A stretch of 64,000 nucleotides of DNA from Melolontha melolontha (lineage: Eukaryota; Arthropoda; Insecta; Coleoptera; Scarabaeidae): contig OW285236.1 of assembly GCA_935421215.2 (NCBI GenBank), forward strand, positions 75,977,753 through 76,041,752, given 5' to 3'. Below the pieces are notes generated by a model. That model was given only the letters and a program-made list of their open reading frames with translations. It was not told the origin of the DNA and did no database searches. A program made the position numbers and the translations under genes. Below, in pieces: positions 21,400 to 32,439 of the stretch; within the stretch, counting starts at the first letter, position 1, and every line of letters begins with the position of its first letter.

Positions 21400-21865
21400 G
21401 TAATGATGTAGTAGGGTCTTCTCTAATTGGTAATCAACAATAATCACCCAAAATGTCCGAATTCAATCTTCCCCGATGTCAATTTTTCAATGTTGGAAGG
21501 TCTTGATGAAAACGTTCTCCATACTCATCGCTTGCAGTTCCCAATTTATCTGGGAAGCAAATCAAATGAAGATTGAAAATTATAAGCTGTAATAAACTGT
21601 CAACATTTCGTCGACTGGGTTTTTTAAATTTCTTATTTTGTTATTCCAAAAAGTCGCTTGCAACAGACTTAAAGCAGTTCAACGACACTTTTTCTTTTCA
21701 TTGTAGAAACGTATCGAAGCCGCCGGTATGTATTAATTAGCGAATTCATGGACCTAGAAATATGCCCTCCTTTATCATAGCTTTGCTGATTTTTGGAAAT
21801 CTTTCTTTTATATAATGGAAACTTCTTATACTACGGTCCAAAATCTTATATCGGCCCTTACTTTA
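21400..21865 (-). pseudogene. Broken mobile-element-associated ORF (GERFHQDL family), copy 2
   Basis: Copy of the 3' portion of the pseudogene at 4760-5830, with additional small indels. Similarity to block 1 fades near 21985, so the N-terminal part (the LVRDLN region) is absent here. Confidence 0.55.
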
Positions 21866-21985
21866 TATGCAAAGGTGACAAGGCAACCAGATATTGTTTC
21901 TATTTACAAAGCTTACATGTAAAATATTCTTTTCTCCCACAACTATCTAACTCTTCAAAATATAATTATGCAATTTACTACAACT

Positions 21986-22609
21986 GTCCCACTCCCTCAG
22001 CACCACTGAATGGTAAATCAGTAGCGCTATTTCGATTATTTAATCTACAAAGATTTACATTTAAAAAATTCAACAAACTGAATTCTAATTGATTGTCGAT
22101 TATGTGAAAATTAATTTATAAATAATAAAAACAACAATAATTTTGGAAATAATTATTCAATCACTTAAAGAGATAATATAATACTCCCGGGGAGGTTAAT
22201 TTTAAAAAATTTTCCTGGAGAAAGATATAATTCTCGCAATAGTACACATTCTCAATGCCATACAATCGAGCATTATTCCAACTTGTCTCAAACCAACGTA
22301 TTTCAATTTATTGTATTTTTGTTCAAAAGACGAAGTGTTCTAATGCATATAAACTTATCCCTAAGACAGTCGCTAAATGTCAACTTCGAATCTAATAATA
22401 ATAATTTGCCGAAGATATTTTTAAAGTGCTTCATGTACATATTATAAACAAACGGAATAATATTACGTCTTCTGGAAAAAACATTGTTTATAGTTAAAGT
22501 TGCATGGTGTGACAGTTTCAAACTTACATTAAATATTGACAAATGCTGCGTGGTCACTTAGATTCGATATGCTACTCCTCACGAATCCTCGTATTTTATT
22601 AAAAACAAT
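21986..22609. other. Unannotated stretch
   Basis: No motif recognised. An 84-codon minus-strand ORF (22303-22557) shows no recognisable domain and is left unassigned. Confidence 0.35.
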
Positions 22610-23338
22610 ATTTTAACCAGTAAGACGAAAATAAAAGATCTTGGAGTCTTATTTGACTCTAATCTTACGTTCAGATCCCATATAATCCATATGTGTTCCG
22701 ATGTCTACAAAACTCTGGGATTTATTATGCGTGTATCAAAATACTTTAAAAATCTCACACTGCTTAAATCACTGTACCATGCTTATGTTTTGAGCAAAAT
22801 GGAATATGCCTCATAAATTTGGTATCCCATCTATGCTTGTGATTCTATTCCTCTGGATCGTGTTCACCACTAAGTTTTTGAAGGACCTCACATTCAAGAC
22901 TGATGGTATCTACACGGAATGTGTTGCATCCTAGGTTGATTTGCTTTTACGCCACGGCATGTCATCTCTAAGCGTAAGAAGCGTAAGAAGGGAGAATATT
23001 TGTACGAAATTCCTAACTAAACTAATGAAAAACTGTATCGACTTCCGTTCATATTGGAGTGAATGTCGTTTTTGGTTCCTCGTATAAGCTTCAGGTACGA
23101 AGTTACATATATGATTGATTCCCTTGGCAAAGACGAACGTCTTGAAACGGATTCCTGCTTATATTCTTTCCAACGTGGCCAATAGAATGCTGGATGATCT
23201 GTTTGATTGAGGATGGCTGGCGGATGGACAGCACTATTTAAGTCCATAGTTCATTTAATTGCACTGCAATGTCATGTAATTATAATTATAATGTACCTTG
23301 TAATTAGGCCTAGCCTTCTGGGTATTAAAGTATATTAC

Positions 23339-23384
<46 letters not shown>

Positions 23385-23385
23385 T
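22610..23385 (+). mobile_element. 3' end of a Jockey-like LINE with (ATT)n tail
   Basis: The plus strand encodes the end of the polymerase and thumb region: KIKDLGVLFDSNLTFRSHI, YKTLGFIMRVSKYFKNL and LYHAYVLSKMEYAS, interrupted by stops. It closes with an (ATT)n tract at about 23336-23384. A simple-repeat tail is usual for some non-LTR retrotransposons. The 5' part is missing. Confidence 0.75.
23336..23384. repeat. (ATT)n microsatellite, LINE tail
   Basis: About sixteen ATT units end the LINE fragment. Confidence 0.9.
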
Positions 23386-23399
23386 CCTCCATTCATAAG

Positions 23400-23972
23400 A
23401 ACATTCAATTTGTCCTTGGTTGCCAGTGTGTTAACCCATCGGTTCGTGAGACCAAGATGGCTGGCATAACTGTCATAATATTATTATTATTGTTTATTAT
23501 TTCTTATTTCCAGGTATTTTTCCGTAATCTATCTATGCGGCTCTACTACATATGGCATGCTTCATTCATAGTAAGCAGATAATAACACCTCCCCCAAGTA
23601 GGGGGGGTTTCATTTACTCGGCCCAGAGGGTCCGGCGCTTTAGTTGTTATGTTGACGAAGTGGGTTGAAATGAATGTATCTCAACAACATCCTCGCCTGA
23701 ATCCTTTGTTTCTACTGAAGCATGCCATATTTGTGTTTCATGCCCAATTCGCTGTTTCAGTCCTTGCTTGTTAATCATCACGACGGTCCCTACCTGCATC
23801 CTGCTCCTCCGACCCACCACAGTATCTCTTTCTTCCAGTGTTTGGAGCGTACCTGACTGGGGCTGCTATCCCAACCCAACGGTTAGCTCAGGAAACCGTG
23901 GGGTCGCTAGTCCCCAGTAACCTATCTTTAGGCTACCCTGTGCGGGTTTATTATTATTATTATTATTATTAA
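23400..23972 (+). mobile_element. 3' untranslated region of a second LINE, (TTA)n-ended
   Basis: A GC-richer segment with no ORF contains CCCAGAGGGTCCGGCGC and GACTGGGGCTGC. It ends in TGCGGGTTTATTATTATT (repeat at about 23946-23971). The composition contrast and terminal trinucleotide repeat suit a LINE 3' end. The family was not identified. Confidence 0.5.
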
Positions 23973-24202
23973 GTGATTGCCACTCAATTTATCGTACAAT
24001 GGCCGCAAAATAAATTTGTAAAATAAAGTAAGCAATCATTTAAAAAGTACCTATTTGCCTATAAATTCTTAAACCATCGGCGTAAAGTATGTAATTGGAC
24101 GACAAGTTTTTTCTAACTTAATAAATGTAATAAATGAGAACGGACCCAAAACAAAACCTTAAAAATACAGTACTGTACACGATCAGAAGCTTTTGAGAAA
24201 AT

Positions 24203-24859
24203 ATACGTAGTGCTAATTCCCGGAATGTAAAGAAAATATTCTTAAAACTGATTCGCTACCACCCCCTACAAAGTATTTTCCTTTCGCATGAATACACCGA
24301 TTCCAGCTACTTGTCCATGACTGGAAACAATGCTGGAAGTCTTAGCTTGTTAACTGTTAAACACTGCCTGCGATTCGTTCTGGATCTTCTCAATCGTCTC
24401 AATCGGCGCCCTTTAAGCTTGAGTTTCAACTTCGGAAACATCGCAATAAAATCATCCATTTACTGTTTCACCTAGTGGGAGAAACTCGTTGTGTACGATG
24501 CCATCAGCGTCAAAGAAGCAAATCAAAGTCGACTTGACGTTGTTTCGAAGTTGCCGTGCTCTTACCAATCGCTTGTTTAAGCATTTTCAGAGTTTCCGCT
24601 GCCATTTTCGAAGTTTGAAGTAGAATTTGATGCATATACATATTCTTTACTCCTTCACATCAGACATTGTAGTGTCGTGGAATAACTCAAACCTAACTTA
24701 ACAAACACAAAAACTGTTTGTGGGCACCTAGCAAAGTACCGTTTGACAGACTGGCTTAGTATAGACATAGCTCACATCATCTAGCGCTATAGGACTGTAT
24801 TAACATCCTTGCGCATGCCACATTCAAATTCCGGGAATTTTTGAGTAACACCTCGTATA
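24203..24859 (-). mobile_element. Internally deleted mariner (SETMAR-like)
   Basis: The ends are related inverted repeats: ATACGAGGTGTTACTC on the minus strand start and a degraded match at 24203-24235, both containing AATTCCCGGAAT. Inside, minus-strand frames read GIVHNEFLPLGETVNG and FYCDVSEVETQA. They then jump to the C-terminal FQHCFQSWTSSWNRC and GKYFVGGG. The catalytic core between them is deleted. Confidence 0.7.
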
Positions 24860-27292
24860 CACACTACGTCCTCCTGATGATATTCTATCATCTTAAGTCA
24901 CTAAAATCTTATGAGCATATTGCTGTTATATTTTACAATAATACTAATCAAAAATGAAAATACACCAATCACAATGTGTGAATTAGATTCAAATGCGAAA
25001 TGAAAGTATGTACATCAATTACAATGCATGAATTATATTCAAATCAAGGAAGAAAATCTCGATTGGGTGAAAGAATTTGGCGGAAAAAATATTTAAATTT
25101 AAAGGAAGAATTTACAAATTATAATTCAAGAGAAACGATATGAAGATATAAAATGTTATTCTAGCTAATACACTAAGAAACATAAAATGCTGAAAACATT
25201 GTTAAATGTAGAAAATGTGAAAAGAAGCTTTGTTCAAGCTCGACCAGTACCGATCGCTCCCAAGAAGACAATATAAAAGGCCCGAGGATGGAAGATTCGA
25301 GGAGCATTTGACTAAACTCAAAACGTTTTAGACGTACAAGCCTCGGTTATAATAATATTTATTACAAGTTACATACACGGTACATGTGGAATCTTGGAAA
25401 ATTATTTTTCTCTGATGAACGATTCAATATAAAATTTTAATTTTATATTCGCACTTGCAATTTAATGTAGATGATTTAACGGAATAGGAATTTATTTTAG
25501 TTTCACTTAGTTTAAATTTTATTATTTAAGTAATAACGATAACGATTTTTTTTTATTATTAAATATTATAATTCGGAAATATTTTTATACAAGATGTATA
25601 AAATATATTTCGTGAACATATTGCTATGAATAGTGGTTTTGAAATTGAAATTACCACTATTCACAACCAGTCTGTCCAACTAGGATACTCAGTCGGTTTA
25701 ATTTCAAAAAATGGGACTGCTTTCCTCTCAGGGTTCCAATCGGAAAAGTGGTTTTTCTCTTCTACAAATTTATAATGCGCCAGTAAAAGAGTATTGACAA
25801 ATGTTATAGTTATGTTTCTTTAAGGTACTTGTAAACTTCTTGAAATAAGGTTAAATTTAAAAAATACACACAATAAACTTCAAATGAATCTTTAATACAA
25901 AAATTTAAAAAAATAACCTTTATAAAGTATAAAGGTTAATATTGCCTCATTTAACAATATTATTAAGGTACAAATATCGCATGGAAGTGACCGCAGCATA
26001 CGATAAAAAAATCCTTTATGACAGCCGATCAAAATTAAAACTAATAAATTACAAAGATGCTTCTTAATTTGTCCCACAAGAAACAAAATCAAAATAAACA
26101 AAATTGACAGCTCGAAGCAATCTCTAACACATGTGCAACCACTTGAAAAAAAATATGCCCTTGATATCCCAAGCGTACAAAATTCTCAGTTACAGAAACT
26201 TTTTATATTAGAAATTTTAAAAAACGTTCTTTGTCATTTAAATCAAATAACTAAAAATAAAAATATATATGTATATCAAAATTAACACAATGGAAAAATA
26301 CAAAATTCAAAATAAAAATAATATTAATAATAAAAAGATATCTTTTAATATAATTTACTTACGTAAAAATAAAAAATATATTCACATATTTTCTCGAGAC
26401 ACATGAGTTAGAAAGCGTACAAAATTAACAAAAACGAGATCAACCAACTCGTAAAAATATCGGTAATGAAACCAAACACCAACCACTAATTAATCAAAAA
26501 TCACGAAGTTATTTAACAAAGATAAAGATTTATCTTATAATAAACACGTCTTTCTAAACCCAGAGTACACTTGTGTCTGGCTACAGCAAACCTGCAAACT
26601 CCGTACAAAAAATACAGTTATAAAAATCGTACACAGCAAAGCAAAACGGCTTGCACCAACTGCGCTAGTCAAATATGTTTAATATTCAAAATAATAATAC
26701 ACTAATAAATAATTAAATAACTTTTCAAAATATTTGTGGGGAAAAGTTCATAGCAATATGTATGACGAATAAAGGTTAGTGTTAGATAAAAGCTTATATA
26801 ATACAATTTGAAGTATATAAAATCCATTTAAAATTTTTTGAAATAATTATATAGATGATTAGTTTTAGAATTTATTAAAAATGAATTAAACTTTTATGGA
26901 AGATATCTGGTGTTACCGTGTAGAGTTGCTCAGAAAATTGTCATAATTGCAATTGATATTCAAAACATAAAATTTAAGAAGTATAAATAAATTAAAATAC
27001 AGTATGGAGATAACTGTTATGCCGCGTACGTTTCCGAATCAACTAGTGCATGCAGCGAATTACACACTTTGCTTTGATAAACAATGTATCAGTAAATTCT
27101 AGAAAATCCAAATACCTTGGACTATTGTTTAGCGTTTGGAGGGTAGAGATCCCCTAAGCTAAATGAGGCACTCATGAGTGATTATTTTTAGAAAATTCTA
27201 TTACGAATATTTGAGTATGAAAAAGATGGGCAAGATGCGTGCCACATTTGCGGTCAGACAATGGAAAACGAACTTTTGCGGTATGATTTAAC
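24860..27292. other. Long AT-rich stretch without recognised genes
   Basis: Nothing coding is supported. An imperfect ~50-base direct repeat lies at 24964-25060, and a TATA-like TATAAAAGGC lies at 25273. A possible zinc-knuckle peptide (CHICGQTMENE) is readable at about 27228-27272 just outside the P-like element. None of these could be tied to a gene. Confidence 0.4.
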
Positions 27293-27552
27293 CATGGATA
27301 TAGTATATATGGATTGCCTATGCGTATTACAAATTGACTCCAACATTAGAGAGACAAAATTGTAAGCGAGATAGAGCTAGTACTGGCAAAACATTCCGAG
27401 TTCGTATTCTGATAGTGAATGATTTTGAATAGTTAAATCAGTTTTATTTTAAGCACGTGGTGAAATTGCATTAAGTAAAGTTACAACTGTTTGTATCTAT
27501 CATTAATATAAACAGTAGTAGTTTTATTTTGCGTTATAGTTTGTGTAAAAGA

Positions 27553-27960
27553 TGATCATTTCGTGTTCCGCTTACGGTTGCACAAACCTTTTTGTTAAAA
27601 ATAGTAACACAAAATACCATAGGTAAGTGTACTTATTTTGACATTTTTCTATCATATTAGCATATGTTTTAAATTTGTAGATTCCCTTGTGATCCACAGC
27701 TACGGAAAAAATGAATTATAACATTAAAAAGAAAAGATTTTGAACCTCCAAAAACAGCAGTAATTTGTAGTTGTAGTACCCATTTTAGTGCAAATGATTA
27801 CGAAATAATTGTCTATGGCAATAGAATCTTGAAAGGTTCTATACCAACGAATTTAAAATCTAGACGAATCATTGTACGCACTTCAAATACAGAAAGTGGA
27901 AACGAAATTCAAGAGCTACACAATAGAGAAATTGAAGAAACACAAAAAGCAAGATTTTAA
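27553..27960 (+). pseudogene. THAP-domain N-terminus of a P-like transposase
   Basis: Exon 1 (27553-27623) encodes MIISCSAYGCTNLF and ends at AG/GTAAGT. Exon 2 (27681-27960) continues RFPCDPQLRKK*IITLKRKD, then AVICSCSTHFSANDY. The C2CH zinc ligands of the THAP domain (CxxxxC, then C...H) are visible. The conserved Trp after LRKK is a TGA stop. The reading frame ends at 27960 after a charged segment. No catalytic domain follows, so this is a dead or truncated transposase. Confidence 0.78.
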
Positions 27961-28045
27961 GCACCTGTGGAAGAATTGGTTGTTGAGGCTTCAAGCTCCC
28001 AATGTATCTAAAAGAAAAATTTGAATGAGAGGAAATGGTAACAAG

Positions 28046-28922
28046 TAGGGCTGGGCGAAGTATCGATACATCGTCCAAAACCCGATACCATAATTGGTAT
28101 CGGGTACGCGATACCTCATATAACGATGGTATTGATTCTAAGGTATCGATTCCAAAGCATCGATACCTATCGATACTTTACCGATTCCAGTACTCGCTAA
28201 GTATCGATGTATCTGGTAGCGATGTATCGGGTAGCGAGGTATCGATTTCAAAGCATCGATACCTATCGATACTTTACCGATTCCAGTACTCGCTAAGTAT
28301 CGATGTATCGGGTAGCCATATATCGGGTAGCTTACCTTTATGCATTTTTTTAAATGTACATAAAAGATGCAATAACTAAGTAAAGAATTTTTAAGTATAT
28401 ATAGCATTATATATATTATATAGTATATATTTCAAAGGATGTTGTTGAATTTTATATTATGCGTAGCAAATATCCATATTATAACATAAACATAATAACT
28501 ATAATTATTACAAAAAAAATATCACAATATTGCAAATTTCATACCGTAGATATGGTAGATATGGTAGATACCGTAGATATGGTAGAATCGATAAATTAAT
28601 TTTATATCTCTTGAAACCGATATCCAACAATCAACATCTACAAAACGGGTTATGAATATTAATTTCTAGGTATCGAATTAAGGTATCGATTCCAAGGTAT
28701 CGATTTCCAGGTATCAATTCCAAGGTATCGGTGCCAAGGTATCGATTCCAAGGTATCGATTCCAAGGTATCGATTCCAAAGCATCGATACCTATCGATAC
28801 TTTACCGATTCCGGTACTCAGAATCGATACCGTGCACAGACCCGATACATCGGTAAGTATCGATACCTCGATTGGTATCGGTACCCGATACCGAAAACGT
28901 CGGTACCTATCGCCCAGCCCTA
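28046..28922. mobile_element. hAT MITE built of TATCGAT repeats, nested in the P-like element
   Basis: The ends TAGGGCTGGGCGA and TCGCCCAGCCCTA are perfect inverted repeats. Perfect 8-bp duplications GTAACAAG lie at 28038-28045 and 28923-28930. The 877-bp interior is almost entirely degenerate palindromic repeats such as GGTATCGATTCCAA and a ~100-bp direct repeat at about 28136-28320. No ORF of its own is present. Confidence 0.92.
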
Positions 28923-29104
28923 GTAACAAGTAAATATATTATCAATTATACAAAATATAAACCTTGTATTGTAGGAAAAGAACGGAACCACACTTCTTTT
29001 GAGATTTTGAGCGGCACAACATTTACAGGATCTCATAAAAAGAAAAAAATATTGGTTAACATTTCAGAAAGTAGTTAGAACACTGAAATATAAATTTAAA
29101 TAAT

Positions 29105-29218
29105 GCTTTCTACATTTTACGACGCTAATTATTCGAATTTTTTAATTGAAAAAATTCACATGGGCGGAATTTTTTCTATTAAAAATTCAACTAATTAGCG
29201 TCGTAAAATGTAGAAAGC
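29105..29218. repeat. 114-bp foldback
   Basis: GCTTTCTACATTTTACGACG at the left is matched by its reverse complement at the right end. Further pairing runs inward (GCTAATTA and AAATTC). The transcript would form one long hairpin. It lies inside the P-like element. Confidence 0.85.
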
Positions 29219-29798
29219 TATATTTACATTTACATTACTTCGTAAAAATGCAATTAATTTGTAACTGAATCACAAAGTTAAATACTTTGAAACAAAAATA
29301 AAAAGAATGAAAAATAAAATTAAAACGTTATTAAATCTAGTTGTGTTTTACTATCCATGTGTTTTCTATTGCCATCTATTACTAAGTAACTATTTAATTA
29401 ATTTCATCCTATAAATACATCTGCATTTAATTCATACTCACTGAGATTTTTTAAAGCTGTACTCTATATACATATTCCGTGTACCGCATCTTTAAATTAA
29501 ATTAAAATTGTAATTCAGTAACAAAATATTTATTTTGTCAAGATAGAAACAAATCTACGAATATTTTTTTAAGTAACTTGATAAATGTATTACAGTTAAA
29601 CAGCCAGGTAAGTATATGCCGCATGTATATTTACCTGTCCCGGTCGATCGCCCATGTATTTTAATAGGGAACGCGCGTTTTCTTGCCAGTACTAGCTCTA
29701 TCTCACTCGGTAGTTTCTCTCTCTAATGTTGGAGTCAATTGAATGCACTGCTTTGATAGATGTGCGCTATCCATATATACTACATCCGTGGATGTAAC

Positions 29799-30950
29799 CT
29801 ACGTAAATAACACAGAAATATGTAGCTGTTGACCATTGCCTTTAGTAAATTATAGTTGCGCAAGAAACAGTTTATAGAATACATGAGCATATTTTAGCTT
29901 TAACAAAATTGCTACCAATACTTTAGAAAAGTTGCACACTATGGACAGTGGTATATCATATCTAACATCTTTCTCAACTACCGGACTGAAGGATAGGTAC
30001 TATTCTAAACTGTTTCTATGCATTAAGAAGTTTCTTCTTCGTAAAAATCAGATTAAAAACATAATAAGCTGGTCCCAGTGTCCCATAATGACAGTCTAAA
30101 ATAATAAAGTTTACCTTTGCACGCTGCGTTTCTAACGCTACGCTGCACCATTAGCAATGTGCATATCGGCAAGTTCTTCAAATGTTAAATTATCATTCAT
30201 TTTCAATTCAATTTAAAATTAACAATCAACAAAGTTATGATGACAACTAAATGTCACAAATAACTACTACGATCTCAAAATCGACATCTGTGGAATGTTT
30301 ATTGTGATAAAGAAATGTTTCTGCTATCCAACAAAAACCGTAGTTGCAACAAAAAATATTTAAGGAAAGACCGTGGCGTCCAACTAAATCAAGAATTACT
30401 TTAGTTATTTGGATATGATTGAAAACAATTTATTGCTCTACAGCACAAATGGCACATTTGCAGACATATGTTTATTAAACAAAAAATGTTTGTTTTGATG
30501 TCCCCTTTCACCCCCCCTTCTAGTTTGTCTGTATGTTTCGAGACATATTGTATACTATAAATGGCATACAGTTCATCCGGAAATATACCGTTGACTGTTA
30601 AGTAAAATTTAAATCCTGTTCATTGCACCGTAATTAACGCAGCATTAGGTCTAACCCTAACAGAAAGAGAGACATTAGTGTACCAGGGTCGGTCTTAATT
30701 TAAATTTGTATGTATTAAAGAGTCATCAAGTAATATCTTCAATTAATAAGATGCTAATGCAGAGCGTACTTGCACATAATAAAATTCCAGGAATATTTTT
30801 GAAATGATTAGTGAATATCAAGTTATATATTCCATATCCCTATTTTTGTACCCTTAAATTTTATAAAATAGCGGTAATGTGTATGTTGAATATGATTCTG
30901 TGTGTGGTTATCTGTATGTCGAATAACTACAGCCGAAATTCCAGGTACTT
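29799..30950. other. Mostly unannotated; possible mariner N-terminal remnant
   Basis: On the minus strand, 30100-30205 reads MNDNLTFEELADMHIANGAA, resembling the start of insect mariner transposases (ELADMHL.YG.A). The frame breaks at once. No terminal repeats were found. The rest of the stretch shows nothing. Confidence 0.35.
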
Positions 30951-30959
30951 GTGTTGACT

Positions 30960-31237
30960 TAAGCTATTCGCCGCTTGTATAGTCAACACATTTAGACACT
31001 GAATATGTTTAACAAAATTCTCCAATTTAATTAAATTTATTAAATTAAATGAAACACAATTAAGAGATAATCTTTTATTTCGCAACATAAGCTCAACTAA
31101 ATTAAATTTTTGGAAAGCGATAAAAGAACACATGACACATGCGTATTTACACAATTGGTATAAAAGACCAAATTATTTACTAAGTAACATCAATTACCGA
31201 AATATATTTAGTGAATATACACATATCCGGCAATAAA
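30960..31237 (+). promoter_or_regulatory. Promoter of CBM14 gene copy 3
   Basis: TATAAAAG at 31159-31166 and the block GATAAAAGAACACATGACA at about 31120-31138 are shared with copies 1 and 2. Sequence similarity to those promoters extends up to TTTAGACACTGAATATG at about 30990. Confidence 0.75.
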
Positions 31238-31905
31238 ATGAGAGGTTTGTATACATACCTAACATGATGGTTTAATTATACTTTCTGTATGCATTTTGTT
31301 TTAGGCTCCTGTGCTTTCTATATTGTAGCTCTGCTACTTTGTTTTTCACTTGTTGCAAGTAAGTTTGTTAAGTAATTGTTTTCATTAACTGTTAATTAAA
31401 AACAATTTGAAATCAATTAGGTAGACCAGGAAAAGGCGGTGGAAATGGTGGAAATGGCAATAACCGTGATCCAACTACGACGACAACAACGACAACAGAA
31501 AAAAGCGGTGGAAGCAGCAGTGGCGGACATGGCGGAGGAAGCGGACATGGCGGAGGAAGCGGAGGCGGCGGAGGTAGCGGAAGTGGCGGACATGGCAACA
31601 GACAAAACTGTAGTTCGACGACAACATCGACAACGACAACAACAACGACAACGCCAACGCCAGTATCAACGACGGAGGAGCCATCATTGTGTACCAAACT
31701 ATCTGCAAAGATTTGTCCCCTTCTTCCCTTACCACCTGAAAACGTAACTTTCTTCGCTTACCCGGGTGATAATTGTAACAAATACTGCATGTGCGATATG
31801 ATTTCAAGGGTTCACGAAATGAATTGTCCAGATGGACTTGAATGGAATGCAGAATATGATGTATGTAGTTGGCCGTATATAGGTGGCTGTAAAAAAAATC
31901 TATAA
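31238..31905 (+). CDS. Secreted mucin-like protein with one CBM14 domain, copy 3 (long linker)
   Basis: The exons 31238-31244, 31305-31358 and 31421-31905 encode 181 residues. The start exon, intron positions and phases equal those of copies 1 and 2. The linker is longer: a Gly/Asn segment, a Thr run, a Gly/His/Ser repeat (GGHGGGSGHGGGS) and a second Thr run. The CBM14 domain keeps all six canonical cysteines plus the extra pair. It diverges in its last third (SWPYIGGC in place of DWWYAAGC). This copy has no internal Met after the signal sequence, which supports the short first exon as the true start in all copies. Confidence 0.87.
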
Positions 31906-31931
31906 AGAATATAATTTGTCTTTACGGCTTT

Positions 31932-31963
31932 ATATGAATGACAGGATATCCTGTCATTCATAT
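31932..31963. repeat. Perfect 32-bp palindrome
   Basis: ATATGAATGACAGGAT is followed immediately by its exact reverse complement with no spacer. It lies 27 bases after the stop codon of CBM14 copy 3 and is absent after copies 1 and 2. Confidence 0.95.
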
Positions 31964-32069
31964 TTTGTATTCTCTTGAAAAAGGCGTATACAGCCGAAAC
32001 ATGTAGAGTTTTTTAAATACATATATTTTGAAGTAGTATACAGACCTTTAATCGCCTACTGATTAGGTT

Positions 32070-32119
<50 letters not shown>
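31964..32119 (+). mobile_element. Penelope-like tail fragment and (TA)n
   Basis: CTTGAAAAAGGCGTATACAG is followed by CCGAAAC, giving a GGC/GCC stem-loop followed by GAAAC. It is then followed by ~70 bases and a (TA)n tract at about 32073-32119. The arrangement parallels 57470 and the reverse-strand copies at 17.99 and 56.70 kb. Confidence 0.4.
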
Positions 32120-32121
<2 letters not shown>

Positions 32122-32439
32122 GGAATTAATTTCAATTCAAGTTAATTTAAATTCATTTAACTTCAGTGCTTCATTTGTTTTCGTAAACATAAATTTCCGT
32201 ATGTACATATCATTGCCTTTATTACGATTCTGGCGAAATATATTTCACAACTCCGTCTGTTTGCATTAAAAGACGTAGAAACGGACAACTTTTATCAACA
32301 CCATCGCACTATAACATTCATATATATGTACATGTTAAGTTGATCGATTGTACATTGTCGGCACCGATGAATCACACCCGATACAGGATAGCGCCGTTTC
32401 CGCAATCTACTCATAAGTATTGGTTTATATATTTCCTGG

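Larger units (their letters stand above)
19122..21985. repeat. Duplicated block, copy 2 (pairs with 1905-5385)
   Basis: Collinear with block 1 but lacking the ribozyme dimer. It holds CBM14 gene copy 2, the second copy of the TATAGCAAGCGCC MITE and the antisense pseudogene. Similarity ends around 21985, after CAATTTACTAC. Confidence 0.9.
27293..29790 (+). mobile_element. P-superfamily-like element with THAP exon
   Basis: The ends are CATGGATATAGTATATATGG and its reverse (ATATACTACATCCGTG). The inverted repeats extend over about 100 bases with a gap, including TTGACTCCAACATTAGAGAG. Flanks GATTTAAC (27285-27292) and GATGTAAC (29791-29798) form an 8-bp target duplication with one mismatch. A THAP-domain exon lies inside. 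THAP domain, 8-bp duplication and CA-starting ends together indicate the P superfamily. Without the nested MITE the element is about 1.6 kb, too short for a full transposase, so it is non-autonomous. Confidence 0.82.

Noticed and set aside
23207..23398. ORF ending in a long poly-Tyr run
   Set aside because: It is a translation of the (ATT)n LINE tail.
27553..27960. THAP exon as a host transcription-factor gene
   Set aside because: It lies between inverted repeats with an 8-bp target duplication and has a stop at a conserved Trp, so a transposon origin explains it better.
28046..28922. Regular TATCGAT repeats considered as a CRISPR-like array
   Set aside because: Spacers are not unique, units vary in length, and the block lies inside a hAT MITE in a eukaryotic genome.
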